Shown here one piece after another: positions 1 to 8,370 of a stretch of DNA of 64,000 bases (position 1 is the stretch's first letter; each line of letters begins with the position of its first letter). The DNA comes from Humidesulfovibrio mexicanus. GTDB taxonomy: Bacteria; Desulfobacterota; Desulfovibrionia; Desulfovibrionales; Desulfovibrionaceae. The DNA lies in assembly GCF_900188225.1 (NCBI RefSeq), contig NZ_FZOC01000005.1, positions 124,001 to 188,000 of the forward strand, read 5' to 3'. Position numbers and translations under genes: made by a program. A model generated the notes under the pieces. It worked only from the letters and a program-made list of their open reading frames with translations, was not told where the DNA came from and ran no database searches.

Positions 1-1
1 C

Positions 2-604
2 AAGGACATGTTCCTGGCCGCGCGGATGCTGACCAGCGCCGCGGCCGACGCCCGCATGGACGGGGTCAAGCTTCCGGCCATGAGTTCCGCCGGGAGCGGC
101 AACCACGGCCTCACCGCCGTGCTGCCCATCTGGGCCGTGAAGGATTATCTTGCCTGCACCGAGGCCGATGCGCTCCGGGCCATCGGGCTGTCGCACATCG
201 TCACCGCCTCGGTGAAGGCGCACACGGGCAGGCTTTCGGCCGTGTGCGGGTGCTCCGTGGCGGCCGGGGCCGGGGCCACGGCTGGCATCGCCGCGCTCAT
301 GGGCGGCTCTCTGCACCACATCGCCGGGGCCATCAAGCTGCTCATAGAGGATTTGGCCGGGGTGATCTGCGACGGGGCCAAGGCTGGCTGCGCGCTGAAG
401 CTTTCCACCGCGGCGGGCACGGCGGTGCAGGCCGCGCTCTTTTCCCTGCACGGAATGCGCGTGCGCGCCACCGACGGCATCATCGCCGAAAGCCCGGAGC
501 AGACCATGAAGAATGTGGGCCAGCTCTCCTGCGAGGGCATGGTGGAGACCGACCGCACCATTCTGGCCATCATGATCCAGAAGAAGCTGGCGGGGTACGT
601 GTAG
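2..604 (+). CDS. C-terminal part of UPF0597 / L-cysteine desulfidase family protein (5' end outside window)
   Basis: The reading frame is open from the left edge and ends at TAG 602-604, so only the C-terminal ~200 residues are seen. The segment carries the glycine-rich SSAGSGNHG motif and later a Cys-rich CGCSVAAGAG stretch. Both are typical of the UPF0597/YhaM family and the related serine dehydratase alpha-chain fold, in which cysteines bind an Fe-S cluster. Family members such as archaeal L-cysteine desulfidase convert cysteine to sulfide, ammonia and pyruvate without PLP. That activity is inferred from the family. The next gene is on the opposite strand, so this is the last gene of its transcript in the window. 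Confidence 0.8.
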   Translation, partial: KDMFLAARMLTSAAADARMDGVKLPAMSSAGSGNHGLTAVLPIWAVKDYLACTEADALRAIGLSHIVTASVKAHTGRLSAVCGCSVAAGAGATAGIAALMGGSLHHIAGAIKLLIEDLAGVICDGAKAGCALKLSTAAGTAVQAALFSLHGMRVRATDGIIAESPEQTMKNVGQLSCEGMVETDRTILAIMIQKKLAGYV

Positions 605-691
605 CCCGTCCGGCAGCCGGACGCTCGTGCGCCCGGCCGAGGCGTTGAGCCTGGGCCGGGCGCGGGGTTGCGGTGGATGCTCAGGCGCGCG

Positions 692-1105
692 CTAGCGCAC
701 CACCAGCACGGAGCAGGGCGCCAGGGCGATGACTTTGCTGGCCACGCTGCCCACCAGCAGGGTGTGCGGCTTCTTTTTGCCGCGCGTGCCCATGACGATG
801 AGATCGAAGCCGCCGCTCTTGGCGATGTCCACGATGAAGTCCTCCGGCGACACGCCGACCTCGAGCAGTTCCTTGGCGTCCAGCCCGGCCGCGCGCACTA
901 CGCCCAGCGCCGCGCCCAGCGCCTTGGACGCCTTGTCGCGCAGACGCTCGGTGGCGCTTGCGCCGAACAGGCTCTCCATGTCCTCCACGGATTCGGCCAC
1001 GGCGAGCAGCGTCAGCTCCGCGCCTTCCTTTTTGGCCATTTCGGCCGCGCGGGCCACGGGCAGGTGGACGGTGTCGGCTGGATCGACGGCGACGAGAATC
1101 TTCAT
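692..1105 (-). CDS. Universal stress protein UspA family
   Basis: This 137-residue protein has a single Usp domain, the usual length. It begins MKILVAVDPAD and ends with the nucleotide-binding signature G-x2-G-x9-G-S (GTRG, nine residues, then GS), so it is likely an ATP-binding Usp. The start is set by a purine-rich AAGGGGG ribosome site just upstream of the ATG at 1105. A -35/-10 pair (TTGACT, 16 nt, TATCCT) lies about 110 nt upstream on the minus strand. The leader between them contains an 8-bp perfect hairpin. It sits alone, downstream of and in the same direction as an MFS gene. Cytoplasmic; role in stress survival is inferred from the family. Confidence 0.9.
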   Translation of the reverse strand: MKILVAVDPADTVHLPVARAAEMAKKEGAELTLLAVAESVEDMESLFGASATERLRDKASKALGAALGVVRAAGLDAKELLEVGVSPEDFIVDIAKSGGFDLIVMGTRGKKKPHTLLVGSVASKVIALAPCSVLVVR

Positions 1106-1157
1106 GCGAACCCCCTTGGTTGTGGATGCACCGTGTGGGGTCGTGGACGGACTGGAA

Positions 1158-1240
1158 CCCTGCCGAGACCCCATGCGGCAGGGATCGCCTTGAAGCTGTG
1201 ATTCCAATTTGCAGGATATGTGAAAAAGAGAACAAGTCAA
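1158..1240 (-). promoter_or_regulatory. Candidate sigma70 promoter and leader hairpin of the universal stress gene
   Basis: Read on the minus strand, TTGACT (1240-1235) is followed after 16 nt by TATCCT (1218-1213). The expected transcript start is near 1206, giving a ~100-nt leader. Within it CCCTGCCG (1158-1165 on plus) and CGGCAGGG (1176-1183) form a perfect 8-bp stem with a 10-nt loop. No U-tract follows, so this is not a simple terminator. Confidence 0.45.
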
Positions 1241-1323
1241 GGGAACGGTGCAAAAAAACATGCGAATGAGCGCCCACTCAGGGCCGAATGGCAGGCACAG
1301 GGCGGTTTGCGTCAAAGGGGGGA

Positions 1324-2559
1324 TCAGGGGTGGGGGGTGCCCTGGCGCGGGGCGCGACCCACGGGCCGCACGCAGGCCGCAGCCAGGAGCATGAGCCCTC
1401 CGGCCACGCCGAAAAGCACCGTGTGGCCCCATTCCCCGGCCATGATGGCCCCGCCCAGGAACGGGCCGACAAAGAAGCCCGCGTCCACGGCGATCATGAG
1501 CAGGTTGGCGTTGTAGGCGCGCAGGCGGGGCGGAGAGATGTCGAGCATACAGGAGTTGATGAGCGGCATGGTGAGCGCCATGCCCGTGCCGTAGAGCGCG
1601 GCCATGCCGAGAAGCGTGGCGAAGCCCCCGGCATGGGCGAAGAGCGGCACCAGCAGGCCCATGCCCAAAAAGGCGAGGGCGAGCGCCCGGCCCTTGTTCA
1701 GGCGGTCGAGCATGGGGCCGCCCAGCACCCGCACAGAGATGGTGGCCGCGTTGGCGCAGGTGAAGAATGCGCCGGGGTTGCCCGCGCCGATTGCCGCGGC
1801 GAAGTCGCGCATGAAGAAGAAGACGATGGCGTGCGCCGCCACCAGGAAGAAGTTCGCCACCACCAAAAGCGCCACCCCCAGGCTGCGGAAGCTTTGGCGC
1901 ACCTCGTCCCAGCCGGGGCGCTCCAGGTGCGAGGGCGGCAGGCTGGCGGCCAGGGCGGCCACGCGTTTGCCCAGGGGCATGAGCAGCAGAAAGGCCGGCA
2001 GCATGAGGGGCGCGGCCAGGGCGTAGGCGTGGCCGTGGCTCTCCAGGTGGGGCAGAAGCGTCTCCACAAAGGGCGGCATGATGGCGTAGGGCAGCAGGAT
2101 GGTGACGGAGAACAGGCCGAAGCCTTGGGCGCTTTGCCGCTTGGGCAGAAAGGCCATGAGGGTGCCCATGAGTCCGGTGACCACGGTGACGAAGCCCAGG
2201 CCGTGCAGCACGCGCACGCAGGCCAGGGCAGGAATGCTGTGCGCCAGCGGGTAGCAGAGCAGGGCGAGCGTGGCGAGCGCCATGCCCGCGCGCATGAAGC
2301 GCACCGCGTTGCCCAGGGCCAGGTAGCGTCCGAGGAACGGCCGCAGCAGCAGCGCGGTGAGGGGTTCCAGCGCCAGCAGCGGGCCGCGCCAGACGGGCGG
2401 GACGCCAAGCTCGGTTAGGTAGCTGTAGAAGCCGTAGAAGATGGAAATGTTGCAGAACGCCAGCACGCTTATGGCGCAGATGGCGATGAATTCGAAGCTG
2501 AAGAGCCGTGGGCTTTCGGTTTCGTGCGGGGCTGGCGCGGCGTGGCGTGCGGCAGGCAT
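1324..2559 (-). CDS. Major facilitator superfamily transporter
   Basis: This 411-residue polytopic membrane protein has about twelve hydrophobic segments, the usual MFS size, with the cytoplasmic loop between the two halves near the middle. The N-terminal 25 residues are hydrophilic and precede the first helix (FEFIAICAISVLAFCN). The start at 2559 has an AGGA site six bases upstream. A longer reading frame extends further upstream but lacks a plausible ribosome site. The substrate cannot be read from the sequence; the family covers sugars, drugs and organic acids. It runs in the direction of the stress-protein gene but that gene has its own promoter. Confidence 0.85.
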   Translation of the reverse strand: MPAARHAAPAPHETESPRLFSFEFIAICAISVLAFCNISIFYGFYSYLTELGVPPVWRGPLLALEPLTALLLRPFLGRYLALGNAVRFMRAGMALATLALLCYPLAHSIPALACVRVLHGLGFVTVVTGLMGTLMAFLPKRQSAQGFGLFSVTILLPYAIMPPFVETLLPHLESHGHAYALAAPLMLPAFLLLMPLGKRVAALAASLPPSHLERPGWDEVRQSFRSLGVALLVVANFFLVAAHAIVFFFMRDFAAAIGAGNPGAFFTCANAATISVRVLGGPMLDRLNKGRALALAFLGMGLLVPLFAHAGGFATLLGMAALYGTGMALTMPLINSCMLDISPPRLRAYNANLLMIAVDAGFFVGPFLGGAIMAGEWGHTVLFGVAGGLMLLAAACVRPVGRAPRQGTPHP

Positions 2560-2788
2560 TGCGGATTCCTGTTCCACCCGGCGTGGCGGCGGGAAGAATT
2601 CCCGGTCCGGCGGGCAGGGCGGTGCAATAGCAGAGCCCGGGGCGGGGCGCAATGGTGTGCGCGGGGGGGGATTTCGGCCTTGCCGCCGCGGCGGGGCGGG
2701 ATTGCCTCTCGACGCGCCGGGGCGCATCTGGCATCCTGCGGCCCGGCGCGCAGCCCTGCGCAGATTCCCCGCGCCCAAGGAGCATGAC

Positions 2789-2983
2789 ATGGAAAATGAC
2801 TGGATTCTTGCCGAAAAGTTGCCCGTTGACGATGCCGACCCCAAGGCTTTGCTGGCCAAATGGGCCAACGTGGCCGAGGACATGGCGCTGGTTCCGTCCC
2901 TCAATGTGCGCATGCGCGTGGCGGACGGCCATTTTGTCGTCGAGGTGAGCCCCGAGCTGTACGACGTGTTTCGCGGGGCCTAG
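2789..2983 (+). CDS. Small conserved-looking protein, unknown function
   Basis: This is a 64-residue soluble protein starting MENDWILAEKLP, with the start at 2789 chosen because an AAGGAG site lies just upstream. It has no signal peptide, membrane segment or cysteine. The composition (acidic N-terminus, then a strand-rich GHFVVEVSPELYDVF end) looks like a real small folded protein. I do not recognise the family. The ~230 bp between it and the divergent MFS gene must contain both promoters; I see no convincing match there. Confidence 0.6.
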   Translation: MENDWILAEKLPVDDADPKALLAKWANVAEDMALVPSLNVRMRVADGHFVVEVSPELYDVFRGA

Positions 2984-3119
2984 GCTCCCGTGGTCCCATG
3001 GTTCCGCCGCCCTGCGCCTGGCCGCAAGGGCCGGTGAAACCGCCGCGCGTCTCGTGGTTTGACAAGACGCGCGCGCGCCACGTATCCTCCCGCCATCCTG
3101 AATGCTTTGAGGGGGCGCG

Positions 3120-4025
3120 ATGGGCGACTTGGCATGGTGGGCCTGGCTTGTGCTGGCTGCGACGTTGGCCGCGGCCGGGGGCTTCGCCCTGGGGCGCATG
3201 GGCGGCCGCCGTGTGACCCCGGCCGGACCGTCCAGGGCCGCCGCCCTGCCCGTGCTGCGCGCCCTGGCCCAGGGCGGCGTGGCCATGGATGTGATGCCCC
3301 GCGACTGGGTGGACGCCGGGCAGGACGCCCCCTACGAGCCCTTGGCGCGCTGCGTGGCCCGCCAGGCCGGGCCGGACGGCCTGGACTGCGAGGTCTTCGC
3401 CGGTTCCGGCGCCGCGCCGGGCACGCCCGTCACCTGTTTTTTCGCCCCCATGCGCGTGGGCGGCCGGGCGGTGAACGCCTTCGAAACGGTCATCGCCAGC
3501 CAGGATTTTGCGGCCGAGCCGCCGCTGTTGACCCTTGCCCCCCCTATGGACGCCTTGTCCCAGCCGCGCAGAAAGCATCCCAGAAAGCGCGTCAGCGACC
3601 AGCGTTTCGTGCGGGTGCGGCTGTGGCTGGCCCGTTTTGACCAAAGTTCCCTGCATTTCCCGGACGCCCAGCCGGACATCCGCATCAACGCCTATGAGGG
3701 CGGCAGCGTGGCCGAGGGCTCGGTGACGGACATTTCCGCCGGAGGGCTGGCCCTGGAGGTGCCCGTTGACCAGGCCCCGACGGGGCTTGCCTTGGGCGCG
3801 GCGGTTGTGCTCAAATGCTCCCTGTTCCTGTTCAAGCAGAAGCAGTTCAAGCCCTACTGGTACGCGGGCGTGGTGCGCGGCCTGGGCCAGGCACAGGGGC
3901 CTGGCGGGACGGTCACGCGCATCGCCATCGGCTTCACCCATGTGGGCGCGGCGGATTCCTCGCTGCCCCAGGGCGTGGCCTTTACCCCGCGAAACGGCGA
4001 CGACGGCACGGGAGGTTCGGCATGA
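3120..4025 (+). CDS. Membrane-anchored PilZ-domain protein
   Basis: The 301-residue protein starts with one membrane helix (residues ~5-25). A middle region of unknown type (~40-150) follows, then a C-terminal PilZ domain. The PilZ c-di-GMP signature is visible: RRKHPRKR (the RxxxR element, residue ~158) and later DISAGG (the D-x-S-x-x-G element). The protein is therefore probably a membrane-tethered c-di-GMP receptor. Its stop codon overlaps the ATG of the next gene, so the two are translationally coupled. Confidence 0.85.
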   Translation: MGDLAWWAWLVLAATLAAAGGFALGRMGGRRVTPAGPSRAAALPVLRALAQGGVAMDVMPRDWVDAGQDAPYEPLARCVARQAGPDGLDCEVFAGSGAAPGTPVTCFFAPMRVGGRAVNAFETVIASQDFAAEPPLLTLAPPMDALSQPRRKHPRKRVSDQRFVRVRLWLARFDQSSLHFPDAQPDIRINAYEGGSVAEGSVTDISAGGLALEVPVDQAPTGLALGAAVVLKCSLFLFKQKQFKPYWYAGVVRGLGQAQGPGGTVTRIAIGFTHVGAADSSLPQGVAFTPRNGDDGTGGSA

Positions 4026-4594
4026 AGGTGCTCGGCATCAACGGAAGCGCGCGGCTTGGCGGCAACACGGCCGTCATGCTCAACACCGCATTGGAGGCCC
4101 TGGCCGATGAGGGCGTCGAAACCGAGCTGCTGGAGCTCGGGCCCAAGGCCCTGCAGGGCTGCATCGCCTGCTACAAGTGTTTCGAGAACAAGGACGGGCG
4201 TTGCGCCGTGGACGACGCCCTGAACGGCCACATCGAAAAGATGCGCGCGGCCGACGGCATTCTGCTGGGGTCGCCCACGTACTTCGCCGATGTCACCAGC
4301 AACATGAAGGCCCTCATGGACCGCGCGGGCATGGTGGCCCGCGCCAACGGCGACATGTTCCGCCGCAAGGCCGGGGCCGCCGTGGTCACCGCGCGGCGCG
4401 GCGGGGCCATCCACACCTTCGACACCCTGAACCACTTCTTCTTCATCGGCCAGATGATCGTTCCCGGCTCCTGCTACTGGAACATGGGCTACGGCCGCGA
4501 ACCCGGCCAGGTGCGGGGCGACGGCGAGGGGCTGGACACCATGCGCGTGCTGGGCCGGAACATGGCCTGGCTGCTCAAGAAGATCGCGGACTAG
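4022..4594 (+). CDS. Iron-sulfur flavoprotein / NADPH-dependent FMN reductase family protein
   Basis: This is a 190-residue flavodoxin-fold protein. The FMN phosphate loop is GINGSARLGGNT near the N-terminus, and GSPTYFADVTSNMK follows around residue 80. Between them is a compact cysteine motif C-x2-C-x2-C-x7-C (CIACYKC then GRC). It matches the 4Fe-4S motif of archaeal-type iron-sulfur flavoproteins (Isf), which transfer electrons in anaerobes and can reduce oxygen or peroxide. ATGA overlap with the PilZ gene indicates coupling. A role in redox stress is inferred. Confidence 0.85.
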   Translation: MKVLGINGSARLGGNTAVMLNTALEALADEGVETELLELGPKALQGCIACYKCFENKDGRCAVDDALNGHIEKMRAADGILLGSPTYFADVTSNMKALMDRAGMVARANGDMFRRKAGAAVVTARRGGAIHTFDTLNHFFFIGQMIVPGSCYWNMGYGREPGQVRGDGEGLDTMRVLGRNMAWLLKKIAD

Positions 4595-4595
4595 G

Positions 4596-6086
4596 GTGGA
4601 CGCGTTTTCCGGCGGAGTTGGCCTGGTGCTGGGCCTGACCCTGAGTCTGGCGTTGGGCCTGCTCCTGGGGGGCCTGGCCGCCGCGCTTGTCCTCAGGGCC
4701 AGGGGAGCGGCCCAGGCCGAGCGTCTGCGCGCGGCCGAGGGGGCGGCCTCGCGGCTTGATGCCGAGCTTGCCGCCACGCGCGCGGCCGGGCTGAAGGCCG
4801 TGGAGGCCCTGCGCGCCGAGACCGCTCGCCGCGCGGCCGCCGAGGAGACCGCAGCCCGTCTGCCCGGGCTGGAGGCGCGCCTGACGCAGCTTGCCGGGGA
4901 GCTTTCCGCCGCCCGCGTGCGCGAGGGCGACCTCGCCGCCCGCATGGAGGCCGAACGCAAGGCGGCCGACGAGCGCCAGGCCCTGCTGGCCGACCTGCAA
5001 GCCCAGCTCGACACCACCTTCAAGGCCCTGTCGGCCGAGGCGCTCAAGAACAACAGCCAGAGCTTCGTGGAACTGGCCAAGGCGCACCTTTCCGGGTTCC
5101 AGGAGGCCGCCAAGGGCGACCTCGAACTCCGGCAAAAGAGCATCGAAGGCCTGGTGGCCCCCATCCGCGAGTCGCTTACCCAGGTGGACGCGCGCATTCA
5201 GGACATGGAGAAGACGCGCCAGAGCGCTTATGTGGAGCTGTGCCAGCAGGTCAAGTTTCTGGCCAGCGACCAGGTGGACCTGCGGCGCGAGACGCGCAAG
5301 CTGGTGGACGCCCTGCGGCGTCCCACGGTGCGCGGCCGCTGGGGCGAGATGCAGCTCAAGCGCGTGGTGGAGCTGGCGGGCATGGTGGGCTACTGCGACT
5401 TTTCCGAGCAGGCCAGCGTGAGCACCGATGCCGGCCGTCTCAGGCCGGACATGGTGGTGCGCCTGCCCGGCGGCAAGAACGTGGTGGTGGACGCCAAGGC
5501 CCCGCTGGAAGCGTATTTGAACGCCCACGAGGCCCAGGACGAGGACGCCCGCAAAAACAACATGCTGGCCCACGCGCGCCAGATACGCGAGCACCTCTCC
5601 AAGCTGGGCCAGAAGAGCTACTGGGAGCACCTGGCGCCCACGCCGGAGTTCGTGGTCATGTTTCTGCCCGGCGAAATATTCTTCAGCTCCGCCCTGGAGC
5701 ACGACCCCTCGCTCATCGAGGAGGGCGTGAAGCAGAAGGTCATCGTGGCCTCGCCCACCACGCTCATCGCGCTTTTGCGCGCCGTGGCCTACGGCTGGCG
5801 GCAGGAAAAGGTGGCCGAAAACGCCCAGAAGGTCAGCGAACTCGGTCGCCTGCTCTACGCGCGCATCGTCACCCTGAGCGAGCATTTCGGCAAGGTCGGC
5901 CGGGGGCTTTCCGGAGCGGTGGAGGCCTACAACAAGACGGTGAGCTCCCTGGAGTCGCGGGTGCTGGTGTCCGCGCGCAAGCTCAAGGAGCTTGCAGCCC
6001 AGCCGGAGAAGGATCTGCCGCCGCTGGATCCCCTGGAGATCGCGCCTCGCGAGCCCCGCGCGCCGGAGGAAGACCCGGGAGCCTAG
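4596..6086 (+). CDS. rmuC: DNA recombination protein RmuC
   Basis: The 496-residue protein begins with a membrane helix (VGLVLGLTLSLALGLLL). A long Ala/Glu/Arg-rich coiled coil (~30-150) follows, then the RmuC domain with the family core around RGRWGEMQLKRVVE and VDAKAPLEAYL. The fold is nuclease-like. In E. coli RmuC limits inversions at short inverted repeats. Translation starts at a GTG at 4596, one base after the stop of the flavoprotein gene, so it is part of the same transcript. Its last codons overlap the converging glycosyltransferase gene (6083-6086). Confidence 0.9.
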   Translation: MDAFSGGVGLVLGLTLSLALGLLLGGLAAALVLRARGAAQAERLRAAEGAASRLDAELAATRAAGLKAVEALRAETARRAAAEETAARLPGLEARLTQLAGELSAARVREGDLAARMEAERKAADERQALLADLQAQLDTTFKALSAEALKNNSQSFVELAKAHLSGFQEAAKGDLELRQKSIEGLVAPIRESLTQVDARIQDMEKTRQSAYVELCQQVKFLASDQVDLRRETRKLVDALRRPTVRGRWGEMQLKRVVELAGMVGYCDFSEQASVSTDAGRLRPDMVVRLPGGKNVVVDAKAPLEAYLNAHEAQDEDARKNNMLAHARQIREHLSKLGQKSYWEHLAPTPEFVVMFLPGEIFFSSALEHDPSLIEEGVKQKVIVASPTTLIALLRAVAYGWRQEKVAENAQKVSELGRLLYARIVTLSEHFGKVGRGLSGAVEAYNKTVSSLESRVLVSARKLKELAAQPEKDLPPLDPLEIAPREPRAPEEDPGA

Positions 6087-7087
6087 TCCAGTCCGAGGGC
6101 CTTCCACAGCTGCGGGGCCATGGCCGCAAGCCCGAAGCGCTGCACCACGGTGAAGCGCGCGTTTTTGGCCATGCGTTCCAGCAGGTCGCGGTCGTCCGCC
6201 AGGGTCAGGATGTGCGCGGCCCAGTCCTCGGGCGTGCGCACCAGCATCCCGTCGTGGCCGTGGGTCAGTATCTGCGTGTTGAAGCCCACGGCCGAGGCCA
6301 CCGGCACCGCGCCCACCGCCATGTACTGCAATATCTTGAATCCGCACTTGCCGCGCGTGTATTCGTCGTCGGTCAGCGGCATAAGCCCGGCCTCGAAGCC
6401 GCGCAGCTGCTCCACCTCGCGTTCCGGGCTCCAGCGCTCGAAGCTGACCACCTCGTGCAGTTCGCCCTCGTAGGGCCGGTCGGAAACGATGCGCACGTCC
6501 AGCCGGTCCCTGTGCGGGGCCAGTTGGCGCAACACCTCCGGCAGGAAGAACAAATTGCCGGAGGTGCCCATCCAGCCCACGCGGAAGCGTCCCACGCCGT
6601 GGGCGTCTGGCGGGGGCGGGGTGTAGAGGTCGGTGTCGAGCAGGGTGGGCAGCACGACGACATTCCGCTGGGTTTGCCGGGCGTGCCCGGCCAGGTAGTC
6701 GTTGCCCGCGATGACAAGGTCCACGGCCGCGCAGGTGTGGGCGAAGCGCGCCTTGATCTTGGCCGCCTTGGCCGCGCTGCCGGGCTGGTCGGCCTCGGCC
6801 GGGTGCAGGGCCCACAGGGCGTCGTCCACATCATAGGCCAGGGTCTGGCAACGGCGGCGAATGAGCGCCAGTTCCCAGGGGGCGAAGAGTTTTTGCTGGA
6901 TGACCATGACCCGCGCCCTGGGCAGGGAGAGCAGGAAGGCCAGGCGCTGGTGCACGGCCTTTGGCGCGCGCCGCCAGTCTGCGGCAAGGCCGCGCGCTCG
7001 GCCCAGGGCCACGAAGGGCAGCACCCGGAAGCGCACGCTGGGCAGGGTCTCGCCCGAGGGCGTGAGGAAGAGCAGGTCCAGGGTCAT
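6083..7087 (-). CDS. Glycosyltransferase, GT4-like
   Basis: This 334-residue protein looks like a GT-B glycosyltransferase. The C-terminal half has FKILQYMAVGAVPVAS with the conserved Lys/Glu-type loop, followed by HDGMLVRTPEDW, the donor-nucleotide site. A GNDYLAGHA motif lies at the centre. The start at 7087 overlaps the stop of the upstream glycosyltransferase gene (ATGA), so both are made from one transcript. Acceptor and sugar are unknown; cell-surface polysaccharide is a guess from the pairing. Confidence 0.8.
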   Translation of the reverse strand: MTLDLLFLTPSGETLPSVRFRVLPFVALGRARGLAADWRRAPKAVHQRLAFLLSLPRARVMVIQQKLFAPWELALIRRRCQTLAYDVDDALWALHPAEADQPGSAAKAAKIKARFAHTCAAVDLVIAGNDYLAGHARQTQRNVVVLPTLLDTDLYTPPPPDAHGVGRFRVGWMGTSGNLFFLPEVLRQLAPHRDRLDVRIVSDRPYEGELHEVVSFERWSPEREVEQLRGFEAGLMPLTDDEYTRGKCGFKILQYMAVGAVPVASAVGFNTQILTHGHDGMLVRTPEDWAAHILTLADDRDLLERMAKNARFTVVQRFGLAAMAPQLWKALGLD

Positions 7088-8241
7088 GGCTGTTCCCGTT
7101 TGGTTCGGATGATCTCGTCCACCATCTGGATGTAGGGGAGCAGGCCGCAAGGGCGGTCATCGGGCCACTGGAAGGGCTGCGCCGGGGACTGTTCGGCGGC
7201 CAGCCGGATGAGCCGGGCCAGGGCCTGGTGGTCGCCGGGGTCCTGCAGCACAAGGCGCGGGTCCGCGAACACGGCGCTGCCGTTGCGGGCGCTGGATATG
7301 GCGGGCAGGCCGCAGGCCAGGGCTTCCAGCACGGCGTTGGAGCAGGCGTCGTAGTAGGTGGGCAGGGCGAACACATCGGCCGCGGCGTAGAAGGCGGGCA
7401 TGTCGTCCACCTTTCCGGCGAAATGGACGCGTTCCCCCACGCCTAGCCGCTTTGCCAACGCGACCCAGGCGTCCGGGTGGCGGCCACCGGCCACGGCAAG
7501 GCGGTAGTTCCGCGGCAGCAGGGGCAGGGCGCGGATGAGCGTGCCCACGCCCTTGAGGGCGAAGTTGGTGCCCGCGGTGCAGACCACAACGTCGGCGTCC
7601 GCCCAGCCCTGGGCGGCGCGCAGCCGCTCCCGGAGTTCGGCGTCCGGCGGGGCGAAGCGCGACAGGTCGGGCCGGTTGTACACCACCTCCACCGAGGCCG
7701 GATCAAGGGCCGGGTGGGCCTCCAGCAGCCAGCCGCGCACCAGGTCGGACACGCAGACCACGCGTTGGGCCGGGTTGGAAGGGGTGTCGAATTGCCGCGC
7801 CTCCATCCAGCGGATCACCGCTCCGGAAGGCGAGAGCGCCCGGCGCAGGGCCTTCAGGGTCCGGGCCAGGCTCTGGCCGTGGGCGGGCAGCGTCAGGCGG
7901 TTGAAGATATCCTGCGGGCCGCCGCCCACGCGCAGGATGTCCTGGCTCCAGGTGCGCGAGAGCCCGATGACCACGTCGTAGGGCGACCGGCTGAGGTGGC
8001 GCTCCACGGCCCAGGCGAACCACAGGTTCTTCACGGCGCGGCCCAAGGGCGGGCGGCCCAGCACCACCGGGGTTACGCCCTGGGGCAGGCGGCCTTCGGC
8101 CCGCGCGCAGAGGAAGTCCACCGCGTGGCCGCAGGCGGCCAGGGCTTCGGCCAGCCGCCAGCCAAAACCCTCGGCCCCGCCGTAGCGGCTCAGGCGGGGC
8201 ATGGACAGGGCGATGCGGGACGGGGGCGCGGCTTTGGGCAT
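7084..8241 (-). CDS. Glycosyltransferase family 4
   Basis: The 385-residue protein is a full-length GT-B enzyme. Its N-terminal domain contains RYGGAEGFGWRLAEAL (acceptor side). Its C-terminal domain runs from CTAGTNFALKGVGTLI to the GT4 signature PTYYDACSNAVLEALACGLP, in which E-x7-E contacts the sugar nucleotide. The start at 8241 is preceded by GGAG. It is the first gene of a two-gene operon with the following glycosyltransferase. Similar to LPS-core transferases of the WaaG/RfaG type, but the product is not determinable here. Confidence 0.88.
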   Translation of the reverse strand: MPKAAPPSRIALSMPRLSRYGGAEGFGWRLAEALAACGHAVDFLCARAEGRLPQGVTPVVLGRPPLGRAVKNLWFAWAVERHLSRSPYDVVIGLSRTWSQDILRVGGGPQDIFNRLTLPAHGQSLARTLKALRRALSPSGAVIRWMEARQFDTPSNPAQRVVCVSDLVRGWLLEAHPALDPASVEVVYNRPDLSRFAPPDAELRERLRAAQGWADADVVVCTAGTNFALKGVGTLIRALPLLPRNYRLAVAGGRHPDAWVALAKRLGVGERVHFAGKVDDMPAFYAAADVFALPTYYDACSNAVLEALACGLPAISSARNGSAVFADPRLVLQDPGDHQALARLIRLAAEQSPAQPFQWPDDRPCGLLPYIQMVDEIIRTKREQP

Positions 8242-8293
8242 GGGGGCTCCGGGATCATGGTTTCGGGCGCAGTCTTGACCGAAACGCGCGGCT

Positions 8294-8322
8294 TTGACAA
8301 GACATGAGGCCTTTGGCATAGC
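8294..8322 (+). promoter_or_regulatory. Candidate promoter of the PAP2 gene
   Basis: A perfect TTGACA (8294-8299) is followed after 17 nt by a weak -10 (CATAGC, 8317-8322). An overlapping GG-N10-GC arrangement (TGGCAT...TGGC, 8314-8328) resembles a poor sigma54 -24/-12 element. The sigma70 reading is preferred. Confidence 0.35.
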
Positions 8323-8370
8323 CTTGGCCGCGGGCACGCCGCCAGCCGCGCCGCATTCAGGAGGCCCCCC

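Noticed and set aside
692-3286. An 864-codon minus-strand frame spanning the universal stress gene and the MFS gene region
   Set aside because: Only its last 137 codons match a protein family; the rest is antisense or out of frame to the MFS gene.
8314-8328. Sigma54-like -24/-12 element ahead of the PAP2 gene
   Set aside because: Only GG and GC are at the right spacing; the flanking TGGCAC/TTGC bases match poorly and a perfect TTGACA lies just upstream.
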